64,000 nucleotides of DNA from the NCBI GenBank assembly GCA_015501595.1, contig JADNRX010000099.1, positions 62,001 to 126,000 on the forward strand, written 5' to 3'. The notes beneath the pieces were generated by a model. That model saw only the letters and a list, made by a program, of their open reading frames with translations. It ran no database searches and was not told where the DNA came from. Below are positions 11,952 to 23,724 of this stretch, piece by piece. The stretch's first letter is position 1, and every line of letters begins with the position of its first letter. The translations under genes were made by a program, and so were the position numbers. Origin of the DNA: Hymenopellis radicata (Eukaryota > Basidiomycota > Agaricomycetes > Agaricales > Physalacriaceae).

Positions 11952-13090
11952 GGCGATTCCTGGAGGTGTGGATGAGGGTGTATGAAGCGCTGTTTATATG
12001 AGATCGACCGGCTATTGAAAAACCCGGATATTCTTGATAATCAGGCGTAAGGATCTTCCATTTCCGGGAGAGCCTCACGAGTGGTTAAACCCAGAGCTGC
12101 GCTTTGGCAGGGTTAATAAGCAGCCACTAATCCTGAACAATCGGTCTCCGCTGCTGGACATGTCAAGATCAGCAATGGTTTGCAGCAGGTGGTCACTAAC
12201 ATACCGGCGAGGGGTATTCGATTAGAGCATGGTGTACAGAACACAGCAGCGCTTCCGTGAATGCCACAACTCGAAAAGGAAGTGGCACTTGTCTAATCTT
12301 CTGAGCGAATGACACATCCAATACCGGTATTGTAGATCCTAAGTGAGATCGCGTTAGTTGGGCGGATCATCAACGATGAGTTCGACGGACATACAGCTTG
12401 CCGCGAATATACGAGCTCTAAGTAGACGACATTAGCGTGTACCGGAGCGTGGCAAGTCGAAACAACGTACACCGTACAAGGATACGTCTGGTTCACGCAT
12501 CTCACCCCGAATGTATGGATCGATGGACAAGGCAAGTGCGATTACTACACACCGGAGGGCACTTCGTTGACAAGAACGCGGTTATTTCGTATCGGCGCCA
12601 TTAAGAGTGGGTGCGTATGTGTAACTAGACGACGCTTTATGTATGCCGGAGAGCGTCGCGATGAGTGTACCTGACGTGTAAAGATCATAGGAGGTCGACA
12701 TGCAAGGTCATGCCGCCCGACTCCGCAAAGCCAGAGTGTCAGCGAGAGAAGCCCATTATCGAGTTATATTGAAGGAGGAGAACAGAAGGCGAGAGCCGAC
12801 AGCGAGAATGGCTGTGTGAGGTGACTGCAACTTGAAAAAGAGTCCCAATCACGTGCTATTTGTCGTCACTAAATTAGACGCGTTGTTTGGCTACGGCTTC
12901 GGACGGAGTCGCTTCCAGCGGAAACAAAGGACTGTGCGGCACTCTGACACAGTCCGCAGCCTCGAGGTAACAACACGGAGCGTGGGAGGCAAGCAAGGGC
13001 CGAGTACACTTTCGCTAGTAACACGTAATCCAACTTGTCGTCAGCTGAGGGCCAGCAGTTCGACAAGAAATCACCTATCCCTATTCGACA
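11952..13090. other. No supported gene
   Basis: Intergenic region between the divergent reductase and kinase-like gene A. No coding signal or clear repeat recognised. Confidence 0.45.
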
Positions 13091-14478
13091 ATGTCCGGCG
13101 ACACTATTGCCTACCAACGAGATCACGACTTGGTTTCTGGTTTAGACTACGTGCCCTACTTCGGGATCGAAGTCGACCTCGATGACCGCAAGGCTGTCAT
13201 CGAGCATTGCTGCATGCTCTACGAGAAACGCAACGACGCACTTCGAGATCCCATATCAGGTGGCTGGTCGTTCATTGCAAACATCTCGCCCGTTTCTCGC
13301 GAGACGCCTCCACCGGACAATGCTCGTCCCTTGCCCCATTTCGCTCGCACGGGTGGTTACTTCCGATTTACTCTGATTGAGGGACTTCAAACAATGGAGG
13401 AGTACGACACACCAACCTTCCATCATTCTCAGGTCTGGGTGGCCCAGGTAACGGGCATTCAGGACGATGGAGTACACGAGGATGATGAGGAGACTGTCGT
13501 CGTAAAGATTGTTCAAGCGTCGCTGATTCCTGCTCCCGACGGCAACAGGAGGAATCCTTGGGAAATCAACTCCAGTGCTCGCCAACTGGCATGCTCTGAG
13601 GATTTGTTTTACGATTGCTTCCCCGGGGAGCAAGGAATCCAAATACCGTGGTACTTCGGAAAGTTTCAGGTAACTTTCATTGATGCCTTACCGACTCCGC
13701 TTACCTCTGTTGATTTAGGTTAAAATGCCCAATGGTGAGGAGGCGTACGTCCTGATCATGGAACAAATCAAAGGATGTACCTTGCCAGATTGGCTAGCCA
13801 CCTACGCAGCAGCCAATACAAGTGGGAAAGCGAAACGACTGCAGAGCTTGAAGGACGTAGTATGTTCGCTGGTTTTCATGCAGGTGGTGCCTTAGCTGAG
13901 TTGTTCGTCAGATTCTGTCTATCCATGACGCATATGATGCGCTCAGCCAAGCAGGAATGTATCACGAACTGGGATCACTCGAGGATGTCATCATCAGGTG
14001 TTATCCATATTCGGATCTAATAAGTGATTGAAATTTTGAGCAGCGCGGATGCATCGCGATATGGAATCGCTGGAATGCAACATATCTCGATAAGATTGGA
14101 GCGTAATTGATATATGGCACTGATATGGCAAATGTGCATTTTAGATAGGAACCAGAACGTAATGAGTGGGTGCAGAAGTCCACACCAAGACGACGGAGAA
14201 TGACCGATAACAATGCCGTTATTATCGACTTCGCCGACACACCCGTTTATGACACGATTGCAGAGGTAGAGGCCCGCGTGACGGCACGCACAGTTTGGGC
14301 AAAGAGTCAAGGAGAGGATATTTTGAATAACATTTTGCAGTTCTGTTGGAGTCGGTCGGGCGAGTACACCTCACAGTTCCTGGAATGGGCATCAGATGCA
14401 GAGATTGTTTCGAGGGCACCGAATTGGCATAAGCTCAAGTACAGTACTTATCTCCCCTGGGGTTTCGCAGTAGAGTAA
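13091..14478 (+). CDS. Kinase-like protein A (degenerate protein-kinase fold)
   Basis: Member of a lineage-specific kinase-like family repeated across this window, subgroup with B and G. Exon 1 (13091-13669) holds WSFIANIS, SQVWVAQVTGI, then TVVVKIVQASL, whose lysine matches the beta3 VxK position, and an alphaC-like CSEDLFYDCF with glutamate. Exon 2 begins at 13719 with MPNGEEAYVLIMEQI, the hinge region. The third piece reads ILSIHDAYDAL...MYHELGSLEDVIIR, where the HRD aspartate is replaced (H-E-L). The last exon has VIIDFADT in place of DFG. A non-coding stretch of ~180 bp (about 13995-14170) separates the loop from the IDF exon, longer than other introns. Probably a pseudokinase; function unknown. 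Confidence 0.7.
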
Positions 14479-15066
14479 ACATTATGGTTAGCAGCGAATT
14501 TCATATCCATAGAAGGCTTATTCCTGGCAGCGCTGAGTGGATTTTTTACGCTTGCGTCAACGTAGAAAATTCTCGTTGTAAAGACTTTAAACCCCCTGAT
14601 GGGAAAAGGCAGTCCAAAAGGTAGCGTGTTCAGCCTCGCCTCCGTCTGGCATTCTGAGTCAGTTACCTACTGAGAGCGCCGTGGGGTAATATGTTTCGCC
14701 CTTGTGGAATGATGGGAGCTACGAGAAGAGCCTGTCCTGCAGAGTACGCGGCAACGGTTATGATGTCTTTCTTGCCAGATGTTACAGATGCGTATTTTTG
14801 GACTGTGAAACTCCTCTTGAACTATTGCGTTACGCAGACCCCCTTCGACATGTCATCGGCGTTTTCCTTCGCGTCCTGAAGCCGCAAACGCGCTTCAACC
14901 GATAAGGCCAAGGAATGCATCACCACCTAAGCTTTCCGACGAGAATGTCTCACGGTTTGCCTCTGAGGACGGGGTGTACTGTGATGACGATCGACTGGTG
15001 CGTTTCTGGTTCATCAGCAAGGCTAAGTCTGACTGGCAAGTACATAAGCATTTCGGTACATCGTAT
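14479..15066. other. No supported gene
   Basis: Intergenic between convergent kinase-like copies A (+) and B (-). No coding signal beyond short chance frames. Confidence 0.4.
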
Positions 15067-16226
15067 CTAAGTTCGTTCTCGTCCCCGGTCTCGTGCTAGC
15101 CTACGAGTGTACCAGACCTCATTCACGCCTGATGCCCACTCCATGAACTGCGGTCCATACTCACTGCCCGATGCCATCCTATGCACAGACAAGATACTAT
15201 TGACGACGCATTCGCCTTGACTAGTCGCAGAACGGTTATTGAGTTTAACTCTGGCTTTCAGCGCCTCGATATTGTCGCATACGCGTCTGTTGGCGAAACC
15301 AATGACCACTGCCTTGTCATCATTATCGATAATGATGTTGTCGAGCGGAACATGATTGAGAAATACTTTAGCCTCGTCCAGTGGGTCGAAGGTGTCCGTG
15401 ATAGATGGAAACTAGGCAGGAATCAGTGAACTTCATCAGTACGCCATGAAACGACGTACTATTCTTTGCAATCTCTGTAAGTGCTCTTTCTTGTCATTCT
15501 CAGTCGCTTCTTTGTAGCAGTTGCACAACTCGTCCATCCCATCCCCTTGGATGTGTTCCATAATCAGAACGTACGCCTGCTCCCCATTCGGCATTTGAAC
15601 CTATCAAGAACTACGTCAGCCACACGGCGTGCCAAGATTTTGCAAGCGTCGACTACCTCGAACTTCCCGAAGTACCACGGCACTTGAATTCCTTGGCAGG
15701 AGGACAGAGTGTGATAGATGAAGTCCTCCGAGAATGCCAGTTGGCGTGCACTGGGAGAGATACTCCAATCCTTCCTGTCGAGATCGGGAGGAGGGAGAAG
15801 TGATGGCTGGACAATCTTCAAGACCACGCTCTCCCGCTGTGCGTAATCCGGGTGAGTACCGATTCCTTCAAGGGTGGTTACGTTGGCCACCCACACCTGT
15901 GAGTTGTACGAGCTCTTTGTGATATCCTCATCCATTTGTTGGAGACCAATATCTACAGTGAAGCAGAAGTCGCCACCCTTGCGCGCAAAATGGGGAATCG
16001 AGCGAGCATTGGGAGGCTCCGTCAAAGACAGCGACGGAATTTTGGCAATGAACGACCAATCCTCCGATATGGGGCGGATGTACGCCAAATGACGATTGTC
16101 GTAGAGGGTCCGGAAATGCTGAGCTATATCCTCTGGGTCGTCGAATTCCGGTTCGAAATAAGGGATGTCGTCTATAGAATCAACTGGTTCTTCAAATTCG
16201 GTGGTCATCTTAGCGATGCTTGACAT
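15067..16226 (-). CDS. Kinase-like protein B
   Basis: Close paralogue of G and A. The start at 16226 (MSSIAKM) matches the position of the G start (MSNIAI). Visible: DIPYFEPEFDDPEDI, WSFIAKIPSLS, SQVWVANVTTLEG, VVLKIVQPSLLPPPD (beta3-like lysine), LAFSEDFIYHTL (alphaC-like glutamate) and QVPWYFGKFE at the first exon border. The catalytic-loop region reads LNHVPLDNIII and the DFG position VIGFANR, so neither the HRD nor the DFG aspartate is present. It ends WYTRRLARDRGRERT. Introns lie where they do in A and G. Predicted pseudokinase with unknown role. Transcribed divergently from copy C, with the two original ATGs only ~76 bp apart. Confidence 0.7.
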
Positions 16227-16302
16227 TCTCGAGAGGTGGTGGTGGTGGGAATGCTGTTTCAGATTCAATCTCCGCTGATTGGTACCCACTCAAACATTGA
16301 CA

Positions 16303-16324
16303 ATGACTTCCTCGAACGAATCCT
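16303..16324 (+). pseudogene. Original 5' end of kinase-like copy C
   Basis: These 22 bases, starting with ATG, match the start of paralogue E (encoding MTSSNES), and the DNA just upstream also resembles E's promoter. The coding sequence breaks off at 16325 and resumes at 16786, so this is the stranded first piece of copy C. Confidence 0.7.
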
Positions 16325-16785
16325 TTCCAGGACAAATGCCTGCCATTGGTAGCCAGACTGATCTTCGAAGTGACTGAACTGTACAAGCAGTACGAGCTCC
16401 CGCGTCCAAAGCGGGGTGCTCCTCTGCCGGTACTCCGCACGTGGAAGAGACGCATACCTGGTACAAGACCTACACTGACTCGCCCACCAATTGCGGGTAG
16501 CAGCGACGACGACAGTGACTCAGACTATATACCATAACATAGCATTATCACCACTGAATTTACTTGTGTTTGATCTTTTCGTTTTGGCGACTGACTTTTA
16601 AGTCGGTTTCGGAGCCTTGAGCTCCTGACTGTGCACCAGAGGCGCGCGGCGACCTTCTTAAATGCGGAGATATCCCTGCGAGTACTTAGTGCATGGCGTG
16701 AAAGCTGGAATTCGCCACTTACAACGCTTTCACACCCGGCCGTTCCTGATAGGGACCTGGTGCCGGTTTCTACCTACCTACCTAC
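16325..16785 (+). other. 461-bp insertion splitting the 5' end of kinase-like copy C
   Basis: Alignment with E shows contiguous sequence there but a 461-bp insert here. Translation from the old ATG now hits a stop shortly inside the insert. The insert carries the 3' end of another gene (see 16328-16537) plus its downstream DNA. No terminal repeats or clear target duplication seen, so an unclassified insertion or gene conversion is likely. Confidence 0.6.
16328..16537 (+). pseudogene. Captured C-terminal exon of an unrelated protein
   Basis: Begins right after an acceptor-like TTTCCAG and encodes about 69 residues ending in an acidic tail: LIFEVTELYKQYELP, a basic segment with RTWKRRIPG, then SSDDDSDSDYIP and a stop. 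The composition is clearly protein-like, but no 5' part is nearby. I do not recognise the family. It lies wholly within the insertion in copy C, consistent with transduced or captured host sequence. Confidence 0.4.
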
Positions 16786-18027
16786 CTCTGATTCCACCAG
16801 ATGCTATTCCTGTTGGACCCCTCAAATCGTACCTAGACTTTGAGTCTCGTACTGCACTGCAGGGATACATCGAAGGCCTTCGCAAACTCCGCAAGGGACC
16901 AAAGCTCGCCACGCATCACCGCTTACGCCAACCGATATCTCTTCCACATGTTGCCGCTCAACGTTCCATCGACGACGGAAGGATCCCATCTCGCCCACCG
17001 CCTCGCTTTCACCAGTCTGGTGACGACGACGGACCAGGAGTCTTTGTGGGAGATCTCGTCATCCGCAGGGTGGTTCAGCACCCACCGATAGGCGGCATTC
17101 ACGTGTGGGTTGCGGATGTCGTTGCCTTTGGGGACGAGAAACGCACCCCGCTGGGAAGTGTTGTCCTTAGGGTCCTTCAACAATCTCTGATGCATATTCC
17201 GGATCCCCGCGACGCTGAGGACACTGACAGCGGTCTGAGAGTGTTGAGCACGACTCCGCTCAGTCGTCTCGCGGAGGACTATCACATGTACGAAGACATG
17301 AAGGAGCTGCAGGGCTCTATCATTCCTTATTGTCTTGGTTTGCATGAGGTACGCCTTTCCATGGTTGTGCGGCATGTACGCGAAGCTCTTTAACACCGAC
17401 TTGCAGATCAAGATGCGGAACGGAGAAATAGGTTGCGCACTGATTCTTGAACACGTCAGTGGAGAAACACTAGATCACTGGGTCGATGACAATAGCAACG
17501 CACCAATCCCACCATTCGACCAGGCTTGGGTGGACCAGGTTTCCGAAGATGAGGTGGATCAACACGAAGCGCTCCTCGTTGCGGAACAGGAACGCATAGG
17601 ACTGCACTCCAACATCGAAGTTCTGGAACATCCTAATGTCAAGTGGATCCAATACTTAGCAGATGCGAAACAACTGGTGATCACTCACTTAACTATGTTC
17701 GACGTTGAACTAATTGCTCATTTCGGTTAGACACCCATTCTTTTCGACGCCCTCGACACCCTCAACAAGCGAGGCATTTTCCTTTATTTGAGCCCGGAGG
17801 ACGTTATAATCACAAAAGAAGACGACAGGCCGAAGTCCATTGTATTTATGCAGTTCCAATACTTTGAAGATTCGGAGAAGCCGAGCCGTGAGGCGGCCTG
17901 GAAGAAACAAGTGTCATCGTTCCTATCCTGTGCGATTGACTGTTGCAACACACATAAACCTCTTCTGCTCGCGTGGGTGGAACAAGAGCGTAGTGGCTTC
18001 AAGCAGTACTTAACTTGGTGTAATTAG
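16662..18027 (+). CDS. Kinase-like protein C (5' end rearranged)
   Basis: Paralogue of E (subgroup C/D/E/F). From 16786 on it matches E closely: IPPDAIPVGP, ALQGYIEGLRKLRKGP, RPPPRFHQSGDDDG, HVWVADVVAFGD, SVVLRVLQQSL, YHMYEDMKELQGSIIPYCLGLHE. Exon 2 starts at 17407 with IKMRNGEIGCALILEHV (hinge). Intron 3 runs from a GTGATC donor after ADAKQL to an acceptor at about 17730. The last exon has FLYLSPEDVIITKEDD (E has FLDLSP, so the possible catalytic Asp is Tyr here) and SIVFMQF. The beta3 Lys position is Arg (VVLRVL). ATG 16662 lies in the insertion and is in frame, so an altered N-terminus is possible; otherwise this is a 5'-disrupted gene. Confidence 0.6.
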
Positions 18028-18099
18028 ATAGATACGTAGAACTCAGCGGCGACGAAGCCAAGCCTTCAATCGGCCGCTGAGATTGAATCAAGGTTCCTT

Positions 18100-18452
18100 C
18101 TACCTTTGCCGACGCCGAAGCGCAAGCCCGCACCATCTTGCGAAGGACGAGATCTCCCATGATTCATGAAGGACTCAGCACTAGGCTGACAAAACCGAGG
18201 AGGCAGACGCGCTGAGAGTTCTCAACCAACAGCGGTCTGGTTCGGTGCGACACGGGGCAAGCATACTGGTTGAGGTAGGCGAAGACCCTCGCGGAACGCC
18301 AATCTCTCCGTCTTTCGAAGAAAAGCCCTGAGTTCATCGATGTACTGCTGCAATGCAGCAGCGGATTCGAACGTTCTGTAGTGGTGTTTGAACGCAGTAG
18401 GGATATCCTCGAGTGAGACCGGAAAGCATGCAGAGTTGTCGAGCAAAGTCAT
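18100..18452 (-). pseudogene. Kinase-like copy D, truncated N-terminal fragment
   Basis: Starts like F (MTLLDNSACFPVSLEDIP against MAFPDNSACYPVPLEDIP) and keeps AALQQYIDELRAFLRKT and LRLPQPVCLPRVAPNQT. It then has a stop codon where F continues, followed by recognisable LSARLPPRFCQP and, in another frame, GDLVLRKMVR. Homology stops there; the hinge and catalytic exons are missing. A decayed duplicate of the F N-terminus, sitting tail to tail with copy C. Confidence 0.7.
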
Positions 18453-19980
18453 TGCTTGCTGGTTCGCAGTTCAAGGGAGAGGCGGTCCCACTGAAACGGC
18501 ACAGCTGCTCAAAGACTTTGTGTTCCCGCGGGGTAGACTCCAGCCAAGTGGACCACTGGCGTCCGTTTCAAGAATGACGGGATCTGTTGACAGCGTGTTC
18601 CTGAGGCGCGTTATTTGCACCTGTTGATTCCAGCGAGTCTGCCTTTTCCCTCCATGATCTGATGTATCCGACCACAACGATGGCGACCAAGGAAATATCC
18701 CGGGAGGTGATGCTCGTCATGCGAGATGCTACCCGCTCAGCGCCTGTACGGGACACAGGATGCACGGACTCGGCATTCGCTTGGTGCGTTTTCAAATCTG
18801 CAGGCTTGTACCCTCCTGATAATAAGTCCAACAGAGGCTGCATAAACGAGAATCGCGGTTCTCCGTCCATGGTCAACGGCGCCGCGTCCCGCATCCGCGG
18901 TTTCCGCATTCGACGACGTGACAAGCTCCGTTCATTTCCGTCATTCACAAAGTGGCATCCTGCGCTGTGCATCCATCCAGCGCAAGTCCCTCCTCTCCGA
19001 ACAGGAACTCCCAGTCGCCTAATCATCCCAGCATCCCCGCTGCACTTGGCGCCTCGTGCTGCTGGAAGGCGATATCCATTATCTGTCTACGTGCACTTGC
19101 CGTGCGCGACTGTGGTCGTCGAATCCTTGCGGGAGGTCGTGATGCAAGCGACCAGCACTGGCCTCAACATTGGATGACGCCGTGACATCGGCTTGGCGGA
19201 TTTATGAAGCGGCACTGAAGCCACCGTAGAATGACCAGAGCTGTAAATTGGTTCGTTCTATTCTGGCTGGATTACGTCTTCCTGACCGTACTTTATGCAG
19301 GCCGAATTGCGCGCTATGGACGGTACACAAACTCCTCTCGGGCAATCGCCGTGGACGGCTCGGCTAGGATGCCTCACATTCCAAACGCACTGTACTGGCT
19401 CCTTATTGACGCCAGTTTCAATGGCATGACCCTTCACTGCTCCTTCTCCAAACGCAGTTTTACACATGCGCCCAGCGCATAGCTCTGCTAACATCGTTTC
19501 CCCTCCGACGCTGTCGCAGAAACCCTTTGCCCCCTACTGTGCTTCGCTCTCATGACTGGGCCCATAGACACGACACCGCCGTCCTACTGTGGAGACGCGC
19601 TAGGCCCTGCGTCATCCTTCGGCATTACATGCGGAGCATGTCTATTGCTCAGTACTTTGCGGCAGCGACTGGACTATCTTCCTGCCTTGGCCCCGAGTTT
19701 CCCAGTCAGGCCGCACCGATGTACGCGTTCATATATCTGGGGCATCGCCAGCATTTTTGAGCGATAGGCGCCCGTCGGTCTTATCCCACGTCTTATCGGT
19801 GGATCTGCTTCTTGACTGTTGACGATATATTTCGTTCATGATCGTTGGGCATTAGCTATATACTTCCGAAGTTTTCTTTTTCTCGTATTACTTCTTTCGC
19901 TCATGTAGCAGAAGTGCTAGGATACACGATACTTGCCTGGGCCATTACCGTTTGTCAAATTGAACTATTGCTGTGCTGCT
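18180..19980. repeat. Segmental duplication, left copy
   Basis: Diverged direct duplicate of about 25590-27390. Shared blocks in the same order: kinase N-terminus, the GCGGTCCCACTG block, TCTGCCTTTTCCCTCCATG, GAGATGCTACCCGCTCAGCG, AACAGAGGCTGCATAAACGA, GACGACGTGACAAGCTCCG, and an end block around AGCAGAAGTG. Indels are frequent. Minus-strand frames around MRDAAPLTMDGE are partly kept in both copies, but no gene model could be completed. Confidence 0.75.
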
Positions 19981-19986
19981 GGTGAA

Positions 19987-20519
19987 ATAGTGAGGTGGAC
20001 GAGACTGAGAAGCCGGCACCGAAAAAGAAGGCGACCAGAGGGAGGAAGGTAACTGCGGGACCGTCTAAAATTGTAGAGGAGGAGGAGGAGGAGGAGCAAA
20101 GTGTCGAAGACGATCTTCCCAAGAAGAGGGCAACCCGAAGCAAGCGCGCCCCGACACCTGTGGCAGACGAACCTCGCGTCACGAAAGGAAAGAGTGTGCC
20201 CACAGAGGAGCCCAAGACACGAGCGAGAACCAGGACGAAGACAGCAGAGATTGAGAATGAGGAGCCGGAGCCTGTAGGCAGGACGCGGAGGACAAGAAAT
20301 AAAACGGAGACGGACGTCGACGCATCTGATGTAGAGGAGATAAAGCCCAAGGGAAGGAAGCCCCGGGGTAGGACTGTAACGGAGCCAATTCCAGAGGTAG
20401 AGGTCGTTGCAGTGAAGACTCGAACGAGGGCCAAGAAGGACGATGTGAAGAAAGAGGAGGAGGAAGCGCCGCTGCCTCGTACAAGGACGAGGACGCGCAC
20501 GAGAACCGCGGGAAAGTAA
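19987..20519 (+). pseudogene. Orphan exon of a Lys/Arg/Glu-rich nuclear-type protein
   Basis: An open frame of about 175 codons follows a TAG acceptor-like site near 19990, with a stop (TGA) just upstream in the same frame and no ATG. The sequence is highly biased: alternating acidic runs (EEEEEEEQ) and basic T-R-T-R repeats (TRTRTRTRTAGK at the end), with KKKATRGRKV at the start. Such mixed-charge, disordered tails are common in chromatin-associated proteins, but no domain is present. It begins exactly where the duplicated segment ends, so it is probably a C-terminal fragment cut off by rearrangement. Confidence 0.45.
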
Positions 20520-20772
20520 ATTTGTCTTGTCAAAAATGTATATAACTCTAGGATACCCGCCAAGTCCTCACTGAAGTCGGACCAGACTCATTGCAAGAAA
20601 GAAGTAGGGATGTTCAAACAGAATACAGAAACTACTGACGATTGCAGAAGACTACCCGAGACCTACAAACTCCTTCGCTCTGGTAAACCAGCTTTTCCTC
20701 GTCGGCGGCTTGGCCGGTGGGGCGGACGCCTAAGATGAAATCAGCCTGGCAAGCATTACACACGAAGAGGAC

Positions 20773-21898
20773 TCACAACTGAACGCGGCGAGTTCTGTCT
20801 CTGAAGACGTTTCTGATTATATGGGTCATTTCAAGCGAAGTTATTGGTCGTACCGGATTCCGAGTGGCCTCGGAGGACTGGGGAAGAGGCGACGGTTTGG
20901 AATGCATCGACGGCCCCACGACATTGCCGATGTCGCCAGCCGGGTGGGCAGGCGTCTCGCCACGGAACCTCACAGGTACAATAAATCCACCAGGAGAGGG
21001 CGCACGGATATCGACAAAGTTTTCCGACACAGGACCAGACGTCGTTGGTAGAGCGTTAGTGAGATTTGCTTGAGGCATTGGGAAATCCTAATATTGCCAT
21101 TTAGTGAAAAGCGACCTGCATGAACGAAATAAAGAGTGGCACATTATTTCCATGGCGTTCCTGAACGCTCATGCTGGTCGGGGTATCAGCCACATGCTGA
21201 TATTCAAGCGTGCCCGACTCATTTGAGGCCTGGGGTGAACGATTAGATATACCGCTTCGCCTCAAAGACTAGATTCTTGGAAAATCGACGTACCGCAACT
21301 ACGGTCTTGCCACTGAGCAATGAAGTCGTAGAAGGAGCGTTAGACGATATCTGAGACGTCGTGTCATAAATATCACGAACAAGGAAGAAGATCAATGCGC
21401 ACGGATGGAATATGACTTGATGTGCTGGCACTGCCACTAAAAGGCAAAGTTGCGAAGCCATATTCATTCTATTGACTGCTTCAGATGATCGTTAGAGAAC
21501 ACAAGACTTCGCGAATACATACCAGCAAGGCGTTGGGGTCATCCTCGACAATCCACGCCGTGCACTGGTCGTTGTCTCGTATGGCGTTGCCTGCCTCGTC
21601 CAAAAGCTGCTTCCATGTCAAAGAATACGGCGGCGACATCGTCCTATGGGGACTTCCTCCATTTCGTGTAGGAAGACTTTCACGCTTCTTGACGTTTATT
21701 GAAGCATGCTCATGTAATAGTTGCTTCTGACACCATCTAGCCTTCATTAGTTGGCCAGAAGTACCTGAAGAAGCGTTAACCACGAAGGAGGATTGTGTCG
21801 TCTCTGGACTGGCACTGGTATCCCAGAAGACGTGTCTCTCGTCACTATCATCTCTGAATATACCCTCCGCCTTGCTTAATGTGCACCCCTCGTCTTCA
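20773..21898 (-). CDS. Predicted multi-exon gene, unrecognised product
   Basis: Consistent coding exons on the minus strand: 21898-21523 (DDSDERHVFWDTSASPETT ... YSLTWKQLLDEAGNAIRD ... EDDPNALL, donor GTATGT), an exon near 21430-21294 (HQVIFHPCALIFFLVRDIYD ... SGKTVVA, donor GTACGT), a possible exon after CCCCAG (GTLEYQHVADTPTSM) and a last exon ending at 20773 (ANLTNALPTTSGPVSE ... FIVPVRFRGETPAHP ... RNVFRDRTRRVQL). Upstream exons beyond 21900 are likely but not placed. The Ser/Pro-rich start, WKQLL helix and conserved-looking core resemble a soluble fungal protein of unknown function. No known domain recognised. Confidence 0.4.
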
Positions 21899-22429
21899 CT
21901 ATCTCAGGCAGAGACTCGGAAGCGCAGCCACTTCTTGAGAAATTATACATACTCATGCGAGGCTACCGACAATACGACGTCCCTAGCGCTTTTTGCTCCT
22001 GTTTTCTACTGTGGCTCAGCGACGTATTCCGAAAACGGTGTTGCAGAGTTACTTGATGTGACTATCTACCGTCTCTCTCTACTTCAATTCGAACTTGTGA
22101 TCTCGCTGATGCAGTCACAGGATCCCATGGAAGGTCGCTTGCTCCGAGATGAGTACCAAGATTCAACTTGACCAGTACACCCCGGGAACTTCGTAACAAG
22201 TCTAGGAATTTACAAAGGACGCGAGTGGCGCCCGAGTGTCTCGAGCGACGTGATATCTGCCAGGATGAACGCGGACAGACTGGGTATTTTCAGCTTCTGA
22301 TCGTTCGCGTCCAAAAGGCGTCCCGCTATGTGTTGGCAAAGGTAAAAGAAATTTTCCGATTGGATGTCAGGAGACGTCCTCGCCTTGCGACGATTGGTCC
22401 CAGAACATAGTGCTACCTATCTAATTATA

Positions 22430-22500
22430 CCAAGTCAAGTACCGGTTGAAGCCACTTCGCTCTTATCACCCCAAGTCAAGGACTGCCTGAAGCCACTACG
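22430..22500. repeat. Short tandem duplication at the 3' end of gene E
   Basis: The motif CCAAGTCAAG...TGAAGCCACT occurs twice about 41 bp apart. Copy C has a single version. The duplication replaces E's stop context and lengthens its C-terminus by about a dozen residues. Confidence 0.55.
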
Positions 22501-23724
22501 TGCTTGTTCCCCCCACGCGAGCAGATGAGGTCTGTGTGTGTCGCAACAGTCAATCACATAGGATAGAAACAATGACACTTGTTTCTTCCAGGCCGCCTCA
22601 CGGCTCAGCTTCTCAGAATCTTCAAGGTATGTGAACTGCATGAATACAATGGACTTCGGTTTGTCGTCTTCTTTTGTGATGATAACGTCCTCCGGGCTCA
22701 AATCAAGGAAAATGCCTCGCTTGTTGAGGGCGGCGAGGGCGTCGAAAAGAATGGGTGTCTAACCGAAATGAGTAATCAGTTCGACGTCAAAGATAGTTGA
22801 GTGAGTGTTCACCAGTTCTTTCGCATCAGCTAGGTATTGGATCCACTTGACATTAGGATGTTCCAGAACTTCGTTGTTGGAGTGCGGTCCTATGCGTTCC
22901 TGTTCCGCAACGAGGAGCGCTTCGTATTGATCCACCTCGTCATCGGAAGCCTGGTCCACCCAGGCCTGGTCGACTGGTGGAAATGGTGCGTTGCTATGGC
23001 CATCAACCCAATGATCTAGCGCTTCTCCCTCGACATGTTCAAGAATCAGTGCACATGCCATTTCTCCGTTCCGCATCTTGATCTGCGAGTCGGTGTTAGG
23101 GAGCTTCGTGTAGATTCCATACAAGCATCAAGAGCGTACCTCATGCAAACCAAGACAGTAAGGAATGACGGAGCCTTGTAGCTCCTTCATGTCCTCATAC
23201 ATGCGATACTCCTGAGCGAGATCTTCGAGCGGACTCAGGTTCAACACCCTCAGACCGTTAGGAGTGTCCTCAGCGTTGCAGGGATCCGGAAAATGCATCA
23301 AAGATTGTTGAAGGATCCTGAGGACAACACTTCCCAGAGGGGTGCGTTTTTTGTCCCCAAGGGCAACGACGTCCGCAATCCACACGTGAATGCCGCCTAT
23401 CGGTGGGCGTTGAACCGCCCTGCGCAAGACGAGATCTCCTACAAACAGTTCTGAACCGTCGTCGTCACCAGACTGGTGAAAACGAGGCGGTGGACGAGAT
23501 GGGATTCTTCCCTCGCCGATGGCACGTTGAGCAGAAACGTGTGGAAGAGATATTGGTTGGCGTAGACGGTGATGCCTGATGAGCTTCGGTCCCTTGCGCA
23601 GTTTTTGAAGCCCTTCGATGTATCCTTGCAGTGCGCTGAGAGACTCGAATTGTAGGTGTGAATTGGGGGGTCCAACAGGAATAGCATCAGGTGGAATCAG
23701 AGAGGATTCGTTCGAGGAAGTCAT
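22435..23724 (-). CDS. Kinase-like protein E
   Basis: The best-preserved member of the C/D/E/F subgroup, with an intact start at 23724 (MTSSNESSLIPPDAIPVGP). Order: ALQGYIEGLQKLRKGP, RPPPRFHQSGDDDG, GIHVWIADVVALGDKKRT, SVVLRILQQSL (Arg at the beta3 Lys position), YRMYEDMKELQGSVIPYCLGLHE, then after an intron IKMRNGEMACALILEHVEGE (hinge), a linker with QERIGPHSN, and a last exon with FLDLSPEDVIITKEDD and SIVFMQF. The loop Asp (FLD) is kept, but there is no His and no DFG. A final helix-rich tail ends RSGFRQSLTWGD... Predicted pseudokinase or divergent kinase; unknown function. Confidence 0.75.

Noticed and set aside
19995..20563. Minus-strand 202-codon frame with long Ser/Val/Leu runs
   Set aside because: Antisense shadow of the charged K/R/E-rich frame on the plus strand.
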